A stretch of 64,000 nt of DNA from Tetrapyrgos nigripes (GCA_013368315.1 JAACJM010000042.1:62001-126000); one strand, 5' to 3'. Shown: positions 11,537-23,540, counted from the first letter of the stretch. The notes: generated by a model not told the origin, from the sequence alone. Made by a program: numbers and translations.

Positions 11537-12803
11537 ATGATGTCTTTTCTTCCTCTATTTAGTAGAATGCAGAATCAATCCAGCCGCTCTGGCAGAGAGA
11601 GCGCCACTCGGGGCCAGCAAAATCCCAACTTCACTTCAACCAAGATGGAAACCGAGACCAATGAAGATTCTATTGTAAGTGCTTTAGATTATACAACAAG
11701 CAACGAATGCAAAGGTGAATCAGAACTGAACACTGCGTACACATAGATGTCATCGTCACTACCAATACGCAAACAGTCACTACGAATTACGAAATCAGAC
11801 TCGAACATCGCATCTAAAAATCCCGAGTCAACGACTACTACTACGAGTACTGGCATACCGGCCTCACCTGTCCTTGTAGGCGCTTTTTCTTTTCTTTTCT
11901 TTTCTTTTCTTGTTTTGGCTCCTTTGTAGGGGTCTACTCTACGAGTATGTCTGCCATTCAACTTTAATTAACCTTAATGATCCAGACATCAACACCGCTA
12001 CTGTCTTTCTCTAATGATCATTCTCAACCAATTTTACGAGTTGAAAGGGACGACACCGCGGCAGACTATGCCATGGATGTGGATGTAGATATGCAACTTA
12101 AATCATCTGGCGATTCTTCAACCCTTTCGCCGTGTTATTTACCGCCTTTTGACATCAATGTCGACGCCGACGCTGATATGGATCACTCGGACCCGCCATG
12201 GCAAACCCCTGGGCCAGAAGTAGCCTTAAGTTCAAACCTACGCCATCAGGGTCAGTCACGGTCTCGACAGCGTTCTGCTTTACCTATACCTCCGGTATGT
12301 ACATATGGGCGTCGTTCGATTTCTCTTTGCCTTTGTTTCTGAAGTTAGACTCATATGTGATGTAGGGGCACCGACGATATCACTCTAGTCCAAGTCATCA
12401 ACCAAATACTTTGGGGATTTATTTCGAGCCAGAGTCTGTCGAGTCTGTCGACCATCATCCTCGTCTATATCGTGACGGGACACCGCCAGTGAATTCAGAT
12501 TCGGACGCCATTATGGCCATGAATAGGGGGGACGATAAGCACGGTGATTATAGTCACTGGCACAACCATGATGGTACCGCTAGGTCCTCTACTCCTACGA
12601 ATCCAATACCAAACTGCTACTACCTACCTACACTCCCTACACTCCCAAATGACGCCGACGAACTAGGCCTAGGCACTGGGACCCCGAGCCCGAGACGAAA
12701 ACGTGTGAGAGAGGAGATGATAGAGAGGGAGGACAAACATATGGAGGAGGCGGAGGGGAGGAGGAATAGGATTGGCGAGTTGAATAGGACTCACTTTTTA
12801 TGA
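11537..12803 (+). CDS. Hypothetical low-complexity protein, four exons
   Basis: Four exons join in frame across GT-AG introns that start near 11675, 11878 and 12297, and end at the TGA at 12801-12803. The predicted protein is Ser/Thr/Asp-rich and mostly disordered. The third exon contains an acidic Asp-Val-Asp/Asp-Ala-Asp stretch (DINVDADADMDHSD) and the last exon ends in a charged helix with KRVREEMIEREDK, which could be a coiled coil or NLS. The second intron carries a CTTTT microsatellite near 11885-11910. The start could be the ATG at 11537 or the internal ATG at 11570. I do not recognise a family. Confidence 0.55.
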
Positions 12804-13159
12804 GGGGTTGTATTAGATTAGTGAATTAGTAGAGTAGGCTCATAACCAGGACTGAGGATGAAGGTGAGCATGGCATGTTCTGGACGGTGGTACATAGGAA
12901 TAGCATTTTCTGTGTACAGGCGGAATCTTTGATACATCCAAAGATCATGTACAGCATAAATTGTTTCTCCAGAGAGCGAAACGAGATCAATGACTCAATA
13001 CCTATGAAGACATGTAGCACAATGTCAAGACTCCTCCGCTTTAGTAGCCTCATTCACTACCTCTTCCTCTGGCTCAACTTCGATTTTCTTCAATTTCGTC
13101 GTCGCTTCACGTCTACGAACTTGACCTCCATCTGACATTGACGATTTTCTGCCAGGATC

Positions 13160-13357
13160 TCACCTCGAGCGCATTATCCTCTTCAGAATCCTCTGCCTTT
13201 GCCTTTGCGGCGGCGACGTCGATGGTGACTGTCTCTGCCTCTTGAGCATGACATCTGGTCCAGGTTCATCCAAACCCGAATCCGAATCAATGGTCAAGTC
13301 GATAACAAACCGAAACGGCTTTTTTCTCGACGCCGAGATAAGCACAGATAATACCAT
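13160..13357 (-). CDS. Possible small protein with a SUMO-interaction-like motif
   Basis: A 65-codon frame starting at an ATG (13355-13357) contains FVIDLTIDSDSG, a textbook match to a SUMO-interacting motif (hydrophobic VIDLT followed by acidic/Ser residues), then a Gln/Arg-rich basic tail. In another frame the same bases encode an acidic stretch ETVTIDVAAAKAKAEDSEED that also looks protein-like, so exon structure is uncertain. The region may be the 3' part of a spliced gene that starts at 13767. Treat as tentative. Confidence 0.3.
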   Translation of the reverse strand: MVLSVLISASRKKPFRFVIDLTIDSDSGLDEPGPDVMLKRQRQSPSTSPPQRQRQRILKRIMRSR

Positions 13358-13476
13358 GCGGTTTCAATTCTCTTCAAGTGCTTGGATAATAGAACACGAC
13401 ATTTTTGACCATCTATAAACACAGTTGCGCACAATGGAGAGTCAAACAGTCCGGGATGTCCCAAGGATGTCTCAGT

Positions 13477-13767
13477 TTACGTGGAAATCCTGTGAGACGT
13501 ATTGTCAGAATAATTAACTAGCACATACCTGGTCTGTCTGCGATGAGATCCAGCAGGATAAAGTAAGAGAGTCGTCGGAGACTCCTCGGATTCGTCCAGG
13601 GCCTCGAACTCCTCCTCGTCTCCAGTGCTAGTCAGCAGGATGCTGATCTTGCTGGATAAAACATCAGTTAAATCTTCAAATTGGGGGACTAGAAGCCTAT
13701 CGGTTCGTGGAAGTACAGAAGCAACCTGCACATTGCATGCACGCGTTGGACTGCACGTGGTTAGCAT
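13477..13767 (-). CDS. Hypothetical acidic ORF, perhaps the first exon of a longer gene
   Basis: The frame starts at the ATG at 13765-13767, 171 bases from and divergent to the coiled-coil gene at 13939. It encodes a hydrophobic start, then an acidic centre with GDEEEFEALDESEES. A splice donor after HRRQTR (near 13529) can join to an acceptor at about 13490 or to one near 13410 that adds a short exon ending SIIQALEEN. No domain is recognisable. Confidence 0.35.
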   Translation of the reverse strand: MLTTCSPTRACNVQVASVLPRTDRLLVPQFEDLTDVLSSKISILLTSTGDEEEFEALDESEESPTTLLLYPAGSHRRQTRYVLVNYSDNTSHRIST

Positions 13768-13938
13768 GCCCGCTCGGTTTCGCGTTCTTCAACTAGGTCC
13801 GCTCCAACTTTGACTGTCCCTTCCTCATTTTCCTGCATTTCTTTCTCTCCTTCTGGCTCTGCTCTCCAAATCTACATCTTTTCTAGATCTTTTTCTCCCA
13901 ATTTTTTCCGTGTTTCTTTCACCTGCAATTCGCCTACA

Positions 13939-14880
13939 ATGCGTAGAGCACAAAGCGTCCGCAACTATACCAAACCTTCGCTTGCCTTGGGAGCAGATGA
14001 CTTGGGAGTTTTGAGAGAAGGAGATGAGTCGAATGAAGATGTTCTTCGTCGACAATTGCTGGAGAAAGACCGAGAGTGTGATAGGGTACGTCTGTCCGTC
14101 AAGACTTTATTTGAAACAGACTTGACATTGACACGTCCTTCTGTTTTCAATTTAGCTACAAACCCAGATCCAAACTCTTACAGACCAACTCTCCCAAAGA
14201 CCACCACTGGAACAAGTACAGGAGCTAGAACGAGAGTATAGAGACCTCGAGCTCCTTTTGAATGGTACACAAAGGGAAAACGAAAAATTTATGGCTGAGA
14301 TTGAGCGGTTCGTGTTTTTACGCGTGAAATAGTTAACACTGGGCATATCCTGATGTGTATGTCCCTTTTAGTGGCAAAACACGAGAAAAGATGCTCGAAA
14401 GGGAGTTGTCCAAATTGGCTGGTGAAAATTGGCAGGTGCGTATTCTGATCTTATTCTTCGAGCTTGCACATCTGTCCTCGTTCCTAATCTTATCTCACAA
14501 CCCACTCAATCTCGCAGGCCAACTTGGATTTCGAGCCCTCCTTCAATGCTTCTACAATTGGCACCATAGGTACCATGCGCAGACATCACCGTAACAACAC
14601 CATAGGTCCCGGTTCCTCGTCTACGTCTGTTGTCGCACAATCCACTCCCGCTACCCCTTCGTCCATTAGAGAGTTATCATCCGACCAACAACAGCAACAA
14701 CAACTCGCTGCTCATTTAGAACAAGTCCGATTATTGGTTGTTGGGATGGATCAGAGGTTACAGGGACGAGAGGAAAAGTTGAAGCAGCAGATGAAGAAAG
14801 CGGAGCAGGAAAGTGGAAGGTTTGATAGGTTGAGGAAGGAGGCGCAGACTCAGGTTGGGTCTGGGTCTGGGAATGCGTGA
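13939..14880 (+). CDS. Coiled-coil protein, function unknown
   Basis: Four exons join in frame (introns about 14087-14155, 14310-14371 and 14435-14518) to the TGA at 14878-14880. The N-terminus is MRRAQSVRNYTKPSLALGAD. Residues from about 35 to 130 are heptad-rich (LRRQLLEKDRECDR, LEQVQELEREYRDLELLL, TREKMLERELSKLAGENWQ). A Ser/Thr-rich linker and a poly-Gln run (DQQQQQQLAAHLEQV) then lead into a second coiled coil and a short Gly/Ser tail. This layout suits a spindle, septum or trafficking scaffold, but I cannot assign it. It shares its upstream space with a divergent minus-strand ORF. Confidence 0.7.
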
Positions 14881-15497
14881 GTTGTGTTTGGGTCTGGGGA
14901 TGGATGCCCGGGTTGGGGTTGGAATCCCGGGGCTGCGCAAAGGAGACCCCTAGAAGGAAACAAGCTACGACTACGACTAGCGACGATACCGCTCATGACT
15001 ACCATGATTCCGACTACGAGGACAGCAGGCTGCGCATTGGCGACTCATGACTACTCTCTTACTATGCTCTTACTCATAATGGTGTTTCGACTTTTGTTTT
15101 GTATATCCTCTTTGTATGATACATGTAACACCGTATGCATCTCGACTTTGGCATTTTTTCCTCTTCATCTCCGATGGAGCTTGTCATTGTGTGAGGGGTT
15201 TCGGCCAGGGAGATTAGTCGGTCAAATAATGAAAATTGGTATCAGAAAACTAATGGGTATCGTACAACTGTCTAGAGAAAAGAAGAGACGAGACCAAATA
15301 ACAGTCCGAAGCAGCGGGGACTTGTTCCGCATCTGTTTTCAGACTACGAAGAAAGAAAAATTTGATGAGAGCACTACAAAAAAGAGAAAGCAAAGCAAAA
15401 TACGACTCGAGAGTATCCATAATAAAACAATTGGAAAGCGAATAGGAAGCAAGCACGGCAAAAAAGAGATGAGACAGAACAATATATATCTACCACA
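14881..15497. other. Intergenic, converging 3' ends
   Basis: Lies between the plus-strand coiled-coil gene and the minus-strand zinc-finger gene. No supported frame; the first 180 bases are GC-richer and the rest is A-rich. Confidence 0.5.
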
Positions 15498-17709
15498 CTA
15501 GTTATTACAACCCAAACCCACATGCTCACCAGCATAATGGGCCACCAGGTGCCGACGTTTGTTCATCGTCTCCGAACAATTTTTCCAGTAACATTTGTAT
15601 GTTTTGAATCTTTGGTATATCCCAAGGTGCACCCGATTTAGATGTTCAGTGTAGAGTGCGTCTTTGCGTTTGTATTGCGAAACGTCGGCGCCACATACCT
15701 CCCCGTTGGCCATCACCCATAGGCATTTGGAAGATTTCACGCCACTAGACCACGGTCAAATGATGTTGGAAATGTATAATTGGAAGGATACGTACGATTT
15801 TTTAGACTTCTTGGTGGGGTCGACAATGAAACTACATGGATGTGACATGAGCATTAGATATCTAATCATCGAAAAGAGCAAAAAGACAGGAAGACTGACA
15901 ATTGCCAAGTATCATCACAATTGGCAGCGGACACAGGGTTTGCGTTGGACGCTGGCAAGGAAGACGACGACGGCCCAGGGGCGTTCTGAGGAGAATGACT
16001 GACAGTCGGAGCCAGAGGTGAAGGTGGTTGAGGTGGTGAGAAGCGAGCTTGAGACGGTGGTGAGGGCAGCCGGTAAGGCGAATCAGTTTGGTAAGAAGGG
16101 TGTGTGGAGGATTGGGGCGCCGAACGATGTGAGGATGACTGTCGTGGAGGGGAGAGGCGAGGAAGGTTAACGTCACCCGAGGCGTAAGGGTAATTTGTCA
16201 AATATGAAGCATCCAAGGGCACAGAGAGTGGTTCCATTCGAAGCATGCCGTAGGAGTGGACATCCTCGTCAGTAGAACCGTGGTTGACGTGTCCCTGGTT
16301 CATTGAGCTACTAGAAAGAGAGTCAGTTATCAAACAGTATAAACAATGGTAGTCAACTAACGATCGAAATGGATAGCCGTAGACGGGTAGGTCCTGCTGC
16401 TGCTGAGGAGGGAAATAGTGATAATGGGATCCACTGGAAGCGTGGTGGTGGTCGTTCCCAGCAGCAAAGATGTCATCGTCCAGATTTTGCAAATGCTCAA
16501 AACCAGATGCAGAACCGTCATTCTCGAGAAGATAAGGCTCAGCTGGAGTCTCCCCGTAGTAAACATCAGGATAAAGGCCCTGCTGGGAGTCATAGGCGTC
16601 TAGGTAGGATACCTGCCCAGTTTCTGTTGAAGCAGACTCGGCGAAACCGTCCTCAGTGATATGGGCATTCCCAGGCACGGAGACCTCGCTTTCGTGGGTG
16701 CTTGTGGAGACCATGTCGTATGGTAGGTCTACTTGCTGACGGTCGTAGTCCAAAAAAGTGTTGTATGGTAGGAGGAGAGGTGATGGTGCGAGAGGTACCT
16801 CGTAAGGTGCAATACTTGACACTCTTGCCAGCGAAGACGACTCGACCGCCTGTTCAACACCTTCATTTGCAGAACCTTGCTGAGCGTACATACTCTGCCA
16901 AACGGCATCTACTCCATAAGACCAGAAGTCCAATGGTGACGATGACTCCACTAGAGAGATTTTGTCCTGAGAGTTATCGGCTGAGGATATTTCGGGTGGA
17001 AAGAGACCCTCTAGTGGCTGCAACCCATCTTCTTCAAAAGGGTAATACAATCCCGGCCTGCCCTCCCAAAGACTGGCTTCGTCTAGCCTAGACCTTTTGA
17101 AGGTGCAATCATCCTCGAACTGGTCGTCACTTTCTCGCTGTCTTCTCTTCTGGCTAGCTCGTTCGGATGAAGACGGATTGGTAAGGAGTTGAGCAGCTTC
17201 AGGCTTCCTGGTTTCCAAGTCAAACCAACTGTCCACGTCGACGACAGTTGGAGTAGTGGCAGCAGTGCTCGGTATGGACGCATAGGTAGGTGACGTATAC
17301 GAAGTTGGCGAGGCAATGGAAGAGTCCGAGACTGGACTAATATTCGGTGAATTGGGAAGGGGCGAGGGAGATTATGGCACCGGGAAGACAATGTATATTT
17401 CAAGGACGCAGCATGAGAGAAAAAGAATGAAGAATGCTTCGTTAGCAAACGAAGAAAATGGAAAAATAAACCGCATACCTGTTAACTGGTTCAATCTCTG
17501 AGACCAAAGGTACAAGCCAATTATCGCCGGAACCCTCGAAGTTAAAGCTGTAGATATGAAGAAAGCTCAATTGAGCAATATAGAAGACATTATATCATAG
17601 GAATGACCCACCTATCGTCTGAACCGTTGGTAGAAACGGTTGGAAAGGTGAATGGCGTTGAAGCCACAACAACGTCGGAAGAAGATGTGGAGGTGATCGT
17701 GGGGTCCAT
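15498..17709 (-). CDS. Two-finger C2H2 protein, array copy 1
   Basis: Six exons (17709-17612, 17547-17479, 17336-16362, 16310-15900, 15831-15796, 15744-15498) give 611 residues with every junction in frame. After a Ser/Thr-rich start (MDPTITSTSSSDVV) comes a basic NLS-like stretch KRRQRESDD/FKRSRLDE, then a long acidic/polar region with DVYYGETPAEP and GFEHLQNLDDDIF. The C-terminal exon has two zinc fingers: SSKCLWVMANGEVCGAD with an HLNRVH pair (Cx9C, Hx4H), and CYWKNC with HYAGEH (Cx4C, Hx4H). The CxW..C form of finger 2 recalls GLI/ZIC fingers. DNA binding is likely but unproven. It is the first of four related genes on this strand. Confidence 0.85.
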
Positions 17710-17839
17710 TGTAGCAAATAGTAACAATAAGAGATAAAGATAAAGCCAATGCTCGAGGAGGTGTTGTGTCTCTGAAAGTACTTGGTCTAGGAAGTAGAAA
17801 GAGCGCGATGAGGTCGCGGTGACAATGAACAACGCGAAT

Positions 17840-18690
17840 AGTCACGAGCCTACGTTACGCCTTGTCACACCGAAGGCGCAAATGGAGGACAAGACAATGG
17901 CGAACGCGTCCACAGCCTTCAACTACATTCTTGAGCCTGGTCTGCGATACATACACCACAAGAAGATCAGGGAAGGACTCTGCAGAAAGTTGACAATAAC
18001 TTTCAGCAAAGACAACAGCAGTTTGACGCCTACGCCTCTTATACCTCGGAGACGCTTTAGAACTTTTATTTGGCAGGTGGCATTCCCGCGCGCACAATAA
18101 AGCCAGGCAGCAGTCAGACATGGCAATTCGAATGACTGGATACGACGACGAAAAATCGACTTGGTTACTTTGACTTCAATAGTCGACTCGGAAACAGCTC
18201 AAGAACGTCATCAACTGAAAGCAAATTTCAGCAGAATTCTCACTAGCTTATAACTAGGACACATCTTACTGGAATGCTCTGGTGTGCCTTGATCATTTTA
18301 CAACAGGTAGTCCTTCAAGCTGCCTCCACTGCTTCCCGGTAACGAACTCATTGACCTCCTTTGGTTTAGCACAACTACTCCTCCCCATACTCCGACTCAG
18401 CCTGCCACACAGCTATGACATTCTTCCTGCTGCGGTCACAGCTATTCCGTATGAGACTGGTTGGTGCCTTCAGACTTCATTCATTCCGAGACATGTCGCA
18501 ACGGCCAAAATAATCTGAAGTATTGTTTCAGCAAGACGGTTATCTTATAGCTCGGGCAGCTTACTGGAATCTTCTTGATGGTGGCATGTCGCAACGGCCA
18601 AGACAATCTGAAATAGTTTTTCAGCAAGACCGTTGTCTTATAGCTCGGACAGCTTACTGGAATCTTCTTGATGGTGGAACTGGTCTACTG
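17840..18690 (-). pseudogene. Relic of a co-duplicated partner gene, copy 1
   Basis: This segment upstream of array copy 1 is homologous to the segments upstream of copies 2-4. Shared marks are a TTCTGCAGAAAG-type block near 17980, a motif that translates to LKAVDAFAIVLSS on the minus strand near 17885-17925, and an intron with the boundary CCA|GTAAGC followed by a CAG|ATT acceptor near 18510-18560. The frame of the putative exons is broken by stops, and the CCA|GTAAGC/acceptor part is itself duplicated in tandem (18491-18584 and 18585-18678). Confidence 0.5.
18491..18678. repeat. Tandem duplication, two copies of about 94 bases
   Basis: The sequence beginning CATGTCGCAACGGCCAA at 18491 recurs at 18585, and the following bases down to CTTCTTGATGGTGG match with few changes. 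The other three units of the array carry this segment once. Confidence 0.8.
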
Positions 18691-19643
18691 CAGCTCATCT
18701 GGCTTACGCGTAACGTTCTTCGTGGACTGTCACTCCTCCTCTTGACCTATCTACGCCGCTTTAACAACCTAGAAAGGATTTCACGAAGAATTTCAGTATC
18801 CTATATTCAGAACATACACAGTGGGACACACCAAGTTTGCCTGTCAACGGTCATACACTGGTTGACATGTGGGCGTATATGTAGGCGAGACTTTCTTGGT
18901 GCTACGTGTTATTTCCAGGGCGGATAGCACCTATGAATTCTGGGTGTCCGTAGGAGACGGCTCGAGATATGAGCTATTTTGCAGCCAAATGAAGGTTTTG
19001 ACGCATGTACGCTGTCGTGCTTTGGAGCGAAAAGGCACATGTCATCCGAGGGCTTTGAGAACGAAGTTCTCGTGCTGACTGAAATGAATATGATCGAGAA
19101 CAATAAAATCCCCAGCTTGGAAGTCAATAGTTTGAAGAAGGTACCACAAGAAGATAACGCACGATTTTTGGAGTTGCGAGGAAATGAGTCTCTCTGACAT
19201 CTTGTCATCATGTTGGAGTATTGATGTGGTACGAGATCAGGAAGTTGACGTTGTCCATTTCTTATCTCGGTCAAAGAAGCTGGAGATGAGGACTGAGTCA
19301 AGCGCTCAAGCCTAAGGGCTCAAGGCTAGGTTTGCTCTTTTTTTCTTCGCTGACAGAGCGAGTGAGAGGTGGTTACATTTGGACTAGTTCATGGAGACCG
19401 TTCAGAAATACGAGCATGGGATAGTTCGGCGCGTAGAAGATAGATTTCTGAGGGTAGAAAAGGGTAGTGTCGCGAAAAGGAGGTGGATGTAACAAATCGC
19501 GCTACACGCAATCCCCTTTCCAAATTCGGACAACGCTGCACTGCCTCAGCAGTCAGGACGTTGTGGAGGTATAGAACAAGCGAAAGCACAGGTATAATGT
19601 ATTTGAGTATTGGTATCTAGGAACTACTACCGAAAACAAGAAA
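18691..19643. other. Rest of array unit 1: duplicated non-coding segment
   Basis: Blocks here recur in the other units. The block near 18850-18890 (ACTGGTTGACATGTGGGCG) matches 23938, and GAAGATAACGCACGATTTTT near 19150 matches 24262 and, more weakly, 31330 and 35480. TCCAAATTCGGACAACGC near 19518 matches 24605. No intact frame is seen. Confidence 0.55.
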
Positions 19644-19890
19644 GTTGACTAGCTATGGATACATGAAACGTAGAATTACTACGTCTATCAGACTAAGTAC
19701 AGACACTACCTACCTACGGAAAGCCCATGAATGACCAGGATAAGAAAAACAGAAACCGAAAGCAATGTGAAAAGTAGAGTAAAGTAAACCAATACTATAA
19801 CAGGTAGTAGATATCGATAAAGCAATTGAAAAGCAGAGAGAAAGTAACCAAAGGAAAAAGAGATACATAGGCATAGTTAGATGAACTGGA
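19644..19890. repeat. Conserved 3' flank of array copy 2 (matches 27310-27530)
   Basis: The bases downstream of copy 2 are closely similar to those downstream of copy 3, for example GCCCATGAATGACCAGGATA near 19722 and 27389. They mark the end of the repeated unit and are probably 3' UTR sequence. Confidence 0.75.
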
Positions 19891-20065
19891 ATCAACGTAG
19901 GAAAGCAAAGCACAACATGTACGACGAGCATCAACAAAGCAATTGGAATGCATACGAAAAGCAGAGAAGGTGATAGAGTGAGGGTTAGGGAATTGAGAAT
20001 TGAGAGTAAATTAGCCGACTACGCTGGAAAGGATAGTGACATATGTAACCGTTCATCCAATTGAA

Positions 20066-22612
20066 CTAACATTTTCGACCCGCACCCACATGATAGGCAG
20101 TGTAATGTTTCTCCAGGTCAGTCCGTGAATGTTTAACCCGATCTCCCCCTGTACCGTTCCACTCCTCGTGCGTACAGTTCTTCCAGTAGCACTCGCACTG
20201 ATCGAGTTTTTGATGCCGAATAAGGTGGACGGCATTGAGATGTTCACTATACAACATATCTTTTCTTTTGAAGCGCGAGAGATCCGCGCCGCATACTTGC
20301 CCGTTCGGCAACATCCACAGACACTTCGAAGACTTCAAGCCCCTAGACGATGGTGATCTGTTAGTCAATGATGTTGAAAGTGCGCAAAGGAGGATAGCTC
20401 ACCTTCGGCGAGCTTCGGAAGGGTCATACTGCTTGCTATAAGGATGCAAGTACAAGTTAGAAAACTGATCATGGCAAAAAGGAAGAATAACTCACATTTG
20501 AAGATCATCGCCGTTTGCTGCGCTGCTGGTGCTTCCAAGGCTTTGACTGGATGCAGGCTGCGAGGAAGGGCCAGGTATCGCATTATGAGAAGGCTTCTTT
20601 TGGGAACGAGCTTTCGAGACTTCAGTGCCAGAGCGGGCAGGGCGCTGATTTGGGTATGCTGGACTCGTCGAGTTCCTAGATGAAAGATTAGCAATAAGGT
20701 GATAATCGCAAAAGAAAGGATGACTTACATCGAGAGACCGTCGCCATTTGCTGCACTGCTGGTGCTGGCGAGGTTTTGGCTGTGCCCTGGGTGCGAAGAG
20801 GGTCCAGGAACTGCACTTTGAGAAGTCGTCTTCTTCCGAGAATGCTTCTTGGTCTGCCTCACGCCTGGCATGTGTCCTTGAGGAGGAAGAGTACGAGGAC
20901 TCGAGATTTGAGTGCCAGAGTTAGCAGGATGTTGATTAAGGCAGGCTGGGCTCATCGAATTCCTAAATGAAAGATTAGCAATATTGATAATCGCAAAAGC
21001 CAGGATGACCTACTTCTGGAGACTGTCACCGTTTGGAACCCTAGTGCTGGTGCTAGCGAGATTTTGCGTTGGACTGGGGACAGTATGCTCATGAGGGCTC
21101 AGGATTTCAGTGCCAGAGCTAGCAGGCCGAATCGGGTATGCTGGGCTCGTTGGGTTCCTAGGTGAAAAATTAGCAATAAATAGCGGACGGAAAAGGCAGA
21201 CGTACCGGACATACCGCTCACAATTCGACGGTAGTTCCAGTTTATACGGCAGGTGCTGCTGAAGGTCTCTGAAAGCGACCTGACTGGTCGTCAGTTTTGG
21301 CTGACGGGTGTCCGGCGCAGAGCAGAACACATCATTCTGGATGTTTTGGAGGTGATGGAGACCACGATCAGACTCGGAGTGTGCTGGTGGGTCTTGTGGT
21401 GAGACTTCGGTAGGTGTGTCCTGACAGACAGATTGTGAGACAGTGTCGTCCCCAACTCCCAGATGTCCAGACATGTCCGGGTAGGCTTCCTCTTGATGAG
21501 ACTGGCCAATTTCTGGAGAGAGATCATGGTAGCCGTCGTCCTCAGCAACCTCTACCTTATCAGGTACCGGTCCGTCGTTTCCGAGGACAGGGGTCAACTC
21601 GCCAGAGATGTCAACCCGTCGCAAGTCCTGATAAGATGAAAGACCAACAGAAACCGGGAGAGGTGGGGGTGAGAGATGCATCTGGGCAGGAGTGATGGTT
21701 GTTTGCTTGGCTGGTATCCTTGGTAAAAGGTATTCGAGCAGAACCATGCTCGTGTTGAATACCCCATCGTCCAAGTACTTTGGGATTGGCACTGCGACTT
21801 CTCCTCCCGTGCAAGCAGCAGATTGAGAAGACGGTCCCGCGATCGACCGTACACCTCCTTCGGCTAGGGACTGCTGCAAGTCGAGCTGTCCGTCCACGGT
21901 ATGCGGCACATCCGACCTCAATCTCTTCTCAGTGCGTTCTTCCTCGACCTCGTCGCCACTGTCCCTTCTCCTTTTTGCGTTTTGGGTAAGGCTAGGAGTG
22001 AGAGAAGTTGGGGTGGCATTGGTGAAAGGTCTAGTGGGCTCAGTCACCCTGGCTGACAAGTTCGACGACGCATCTACATTTTCAACGATCTCGGGTGTTG
22101 TCCGGGCCGTCGAAGTCGAAATGGGCGAGGTTAGACTCCAGGGAGAGAAGGAGTCCGAGACTGGACTGGGCGAAGTAGTCTCTCCTGTCGACGTTAAGGA
22201 AAGAGCTGAAAGAGTATGAAGTGGACGTGGTGGTGGAAAATGCATAAAATCGGTCGAAGGATTCGAAGAATGCGCTGCAAACCTGGAAAGACTGCGCAAA
22301 GTGACGAAGCAGTATGTCGAGAATGCAGGATGAAAGAATGAGAATAACGTTTGCTTAGCATGGGACGAAAACGAAAATTAAAGTCGCTGACCTGTTATTT
22401 GAGCCAACCGCTGGGACGGGTGGCATGTTGTTCTTGTCCTCTAGACCAGTGCTGTAGATACAGGGAAAGCTCAATTAGCATAGTAGAAGATACTATAACA
22501 AAGGACCACCTCACCTATTGACCAGCTGGTCGGTAGGAGCGGTTGGAAGGTAAGGAGTGGATGTTGTTGGCTGATTGATAGCGGTAAACGGAAAATTGGC
22601 GTTGTAGACCAT
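20066..22612 (-). CDS. Two-finger C2H2 protein, array copy 2, with a triplicated exon
   Basis: Eight exons (22612-22515, 22451-22392, 22282-21206, 21157-21014, 20962-20729, 20675-20496, 20435-20403, 20357-20066) add up to 705 residues in frame. The order is a polar start, a TSTARTTPEIVEN segment shared with copies 3 and 4, a bipartite NLS-like KRRRDSGDEVEEE/EKRLRSD, LDLQQSL, a short helix YLDDGVFNTSMVLLEYLLP, and LHHLQNIQNDVF. Three related Pro/Ser-rich exons follow. The last exon holds KSSKCLWMLPNGQVCGAD with HLNAVH, then CYWKNC with HYTAYH, and ends GRKC. Finger 2 has an extra loop of about ten residues between its Cys and His pairs. Confidence 0.85.
20496..21157 (-). repeat. Tandem exon triplication inside array copy 2
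   Basis: Exons 4 (21157-21014, 144 bases), 5 (20962-20729, 234) and 6 (20675-20496, 180) each open with an Asn-x-x-SPAYP-type motif (NPTSPAYP, NSMSPACL, NSTSPAYP). Each also shares a SGTE/SGTQ core and a closing NLASTS/SLGSTS...NGD. All three have lengths divisible by three and the same intron phase. The two introns between them are also alike (TTGCGATTATCA...GCTAATCTTTCAT), which shows that exon plus intron was copied. Confidence 0.85.
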
Positions 22613-22759
22613 TGCAATAGAGATAAGAATTGGAAATACAAAATAGAGTCAGTGAGAGAGCTACAGCTGCGTCTCTGCTAAAGCTCGATCCAGGAGGTAG
22701 AAGCAGAAAGAGCGCGTTGACTGAATTACAAAATGAAATTGTTGACATAAGTCACGGTA

Positions 22760-23540
22760 CTGCGTTATGTGCAAGGCCCTCCCACAAGACAATTATCCAA
22801 CACCTCCGCTGGCTTTCACGACATTCCTTGGCCTGGCATGCGACATTGAGGATTGGAAGAGCATCATGGAAGGGCAAGTGCGTCTGCAGAAAGCTTGACA
22901 ATAACTTTCAGCGAGGGGTCAATTGCAGTAAGGGACAATAGCGGTCCACCGCCTACGCCGATACCTTTCTCTCGGCGGCGCTTCGAATTATGTCCTTGGT
23001 CGGTGGCATTCCCGCGAGCACGACAAAACCTTGTAGTCGAGGATATCTATCCCAATGGGTCCAGGCGTCAAAAATTCCGGGGTTCTAGGATGCCATCATC
23101 TAGAAGACGTCTCAGCAAGGTTATCACTAGCTCATTGCTTGAACACAGCTTACTGGAATCGTGTCCTCACTATACCAGTTCTTGCTACCACTGCTCCTAG
23201 TAACGAGGTACTCATTCTCTCTTGGTTTATGCACAACTCCTCCCAGCACCCGACTCAGAATTCCCAATACGCAGCTATGGAATTCTTCCTGTCACCGCCA
23301 TAGTCTAGACAAGATTGGTTGGTGTCTCCAGATATCACTCCACTTCGTGATCCAGGGAATTCCGGAACATATCCAAACGGCCAAAACGACCTGAAATTTT
23401 TTATTTCAGAAAGATTTTTACTAGCTAGAACGCTTACTGGAACGCTCTTGATGGTGGCATTGGTCTCATAAATTTCTCTTGGTCTACGCGCAACTTGGCC
23501 TCTAAGGATTCCCAAAGGCATATTTGACTTGGCTCAACCA
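22760..23540 (-). pseudogene. Relic of a co-duplicated partner gene, copy 2
   Basis: Equivalent to 29690-30407 and 33840-34650. On the minus strand an ATG-led stretch near 23540 aligns with the first exon of the copy-3 relic (MV-P-QI start). Its frame then shifts, and only the exon end TNATIKSVP before a GTAAGC donor stays recognisable. The next exon (VVLAVWICSGIPW) runs into a stop. A Cys-poor region follows down to the TTCTGCAGAAAG block near 22890. Confidence 0.5.
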
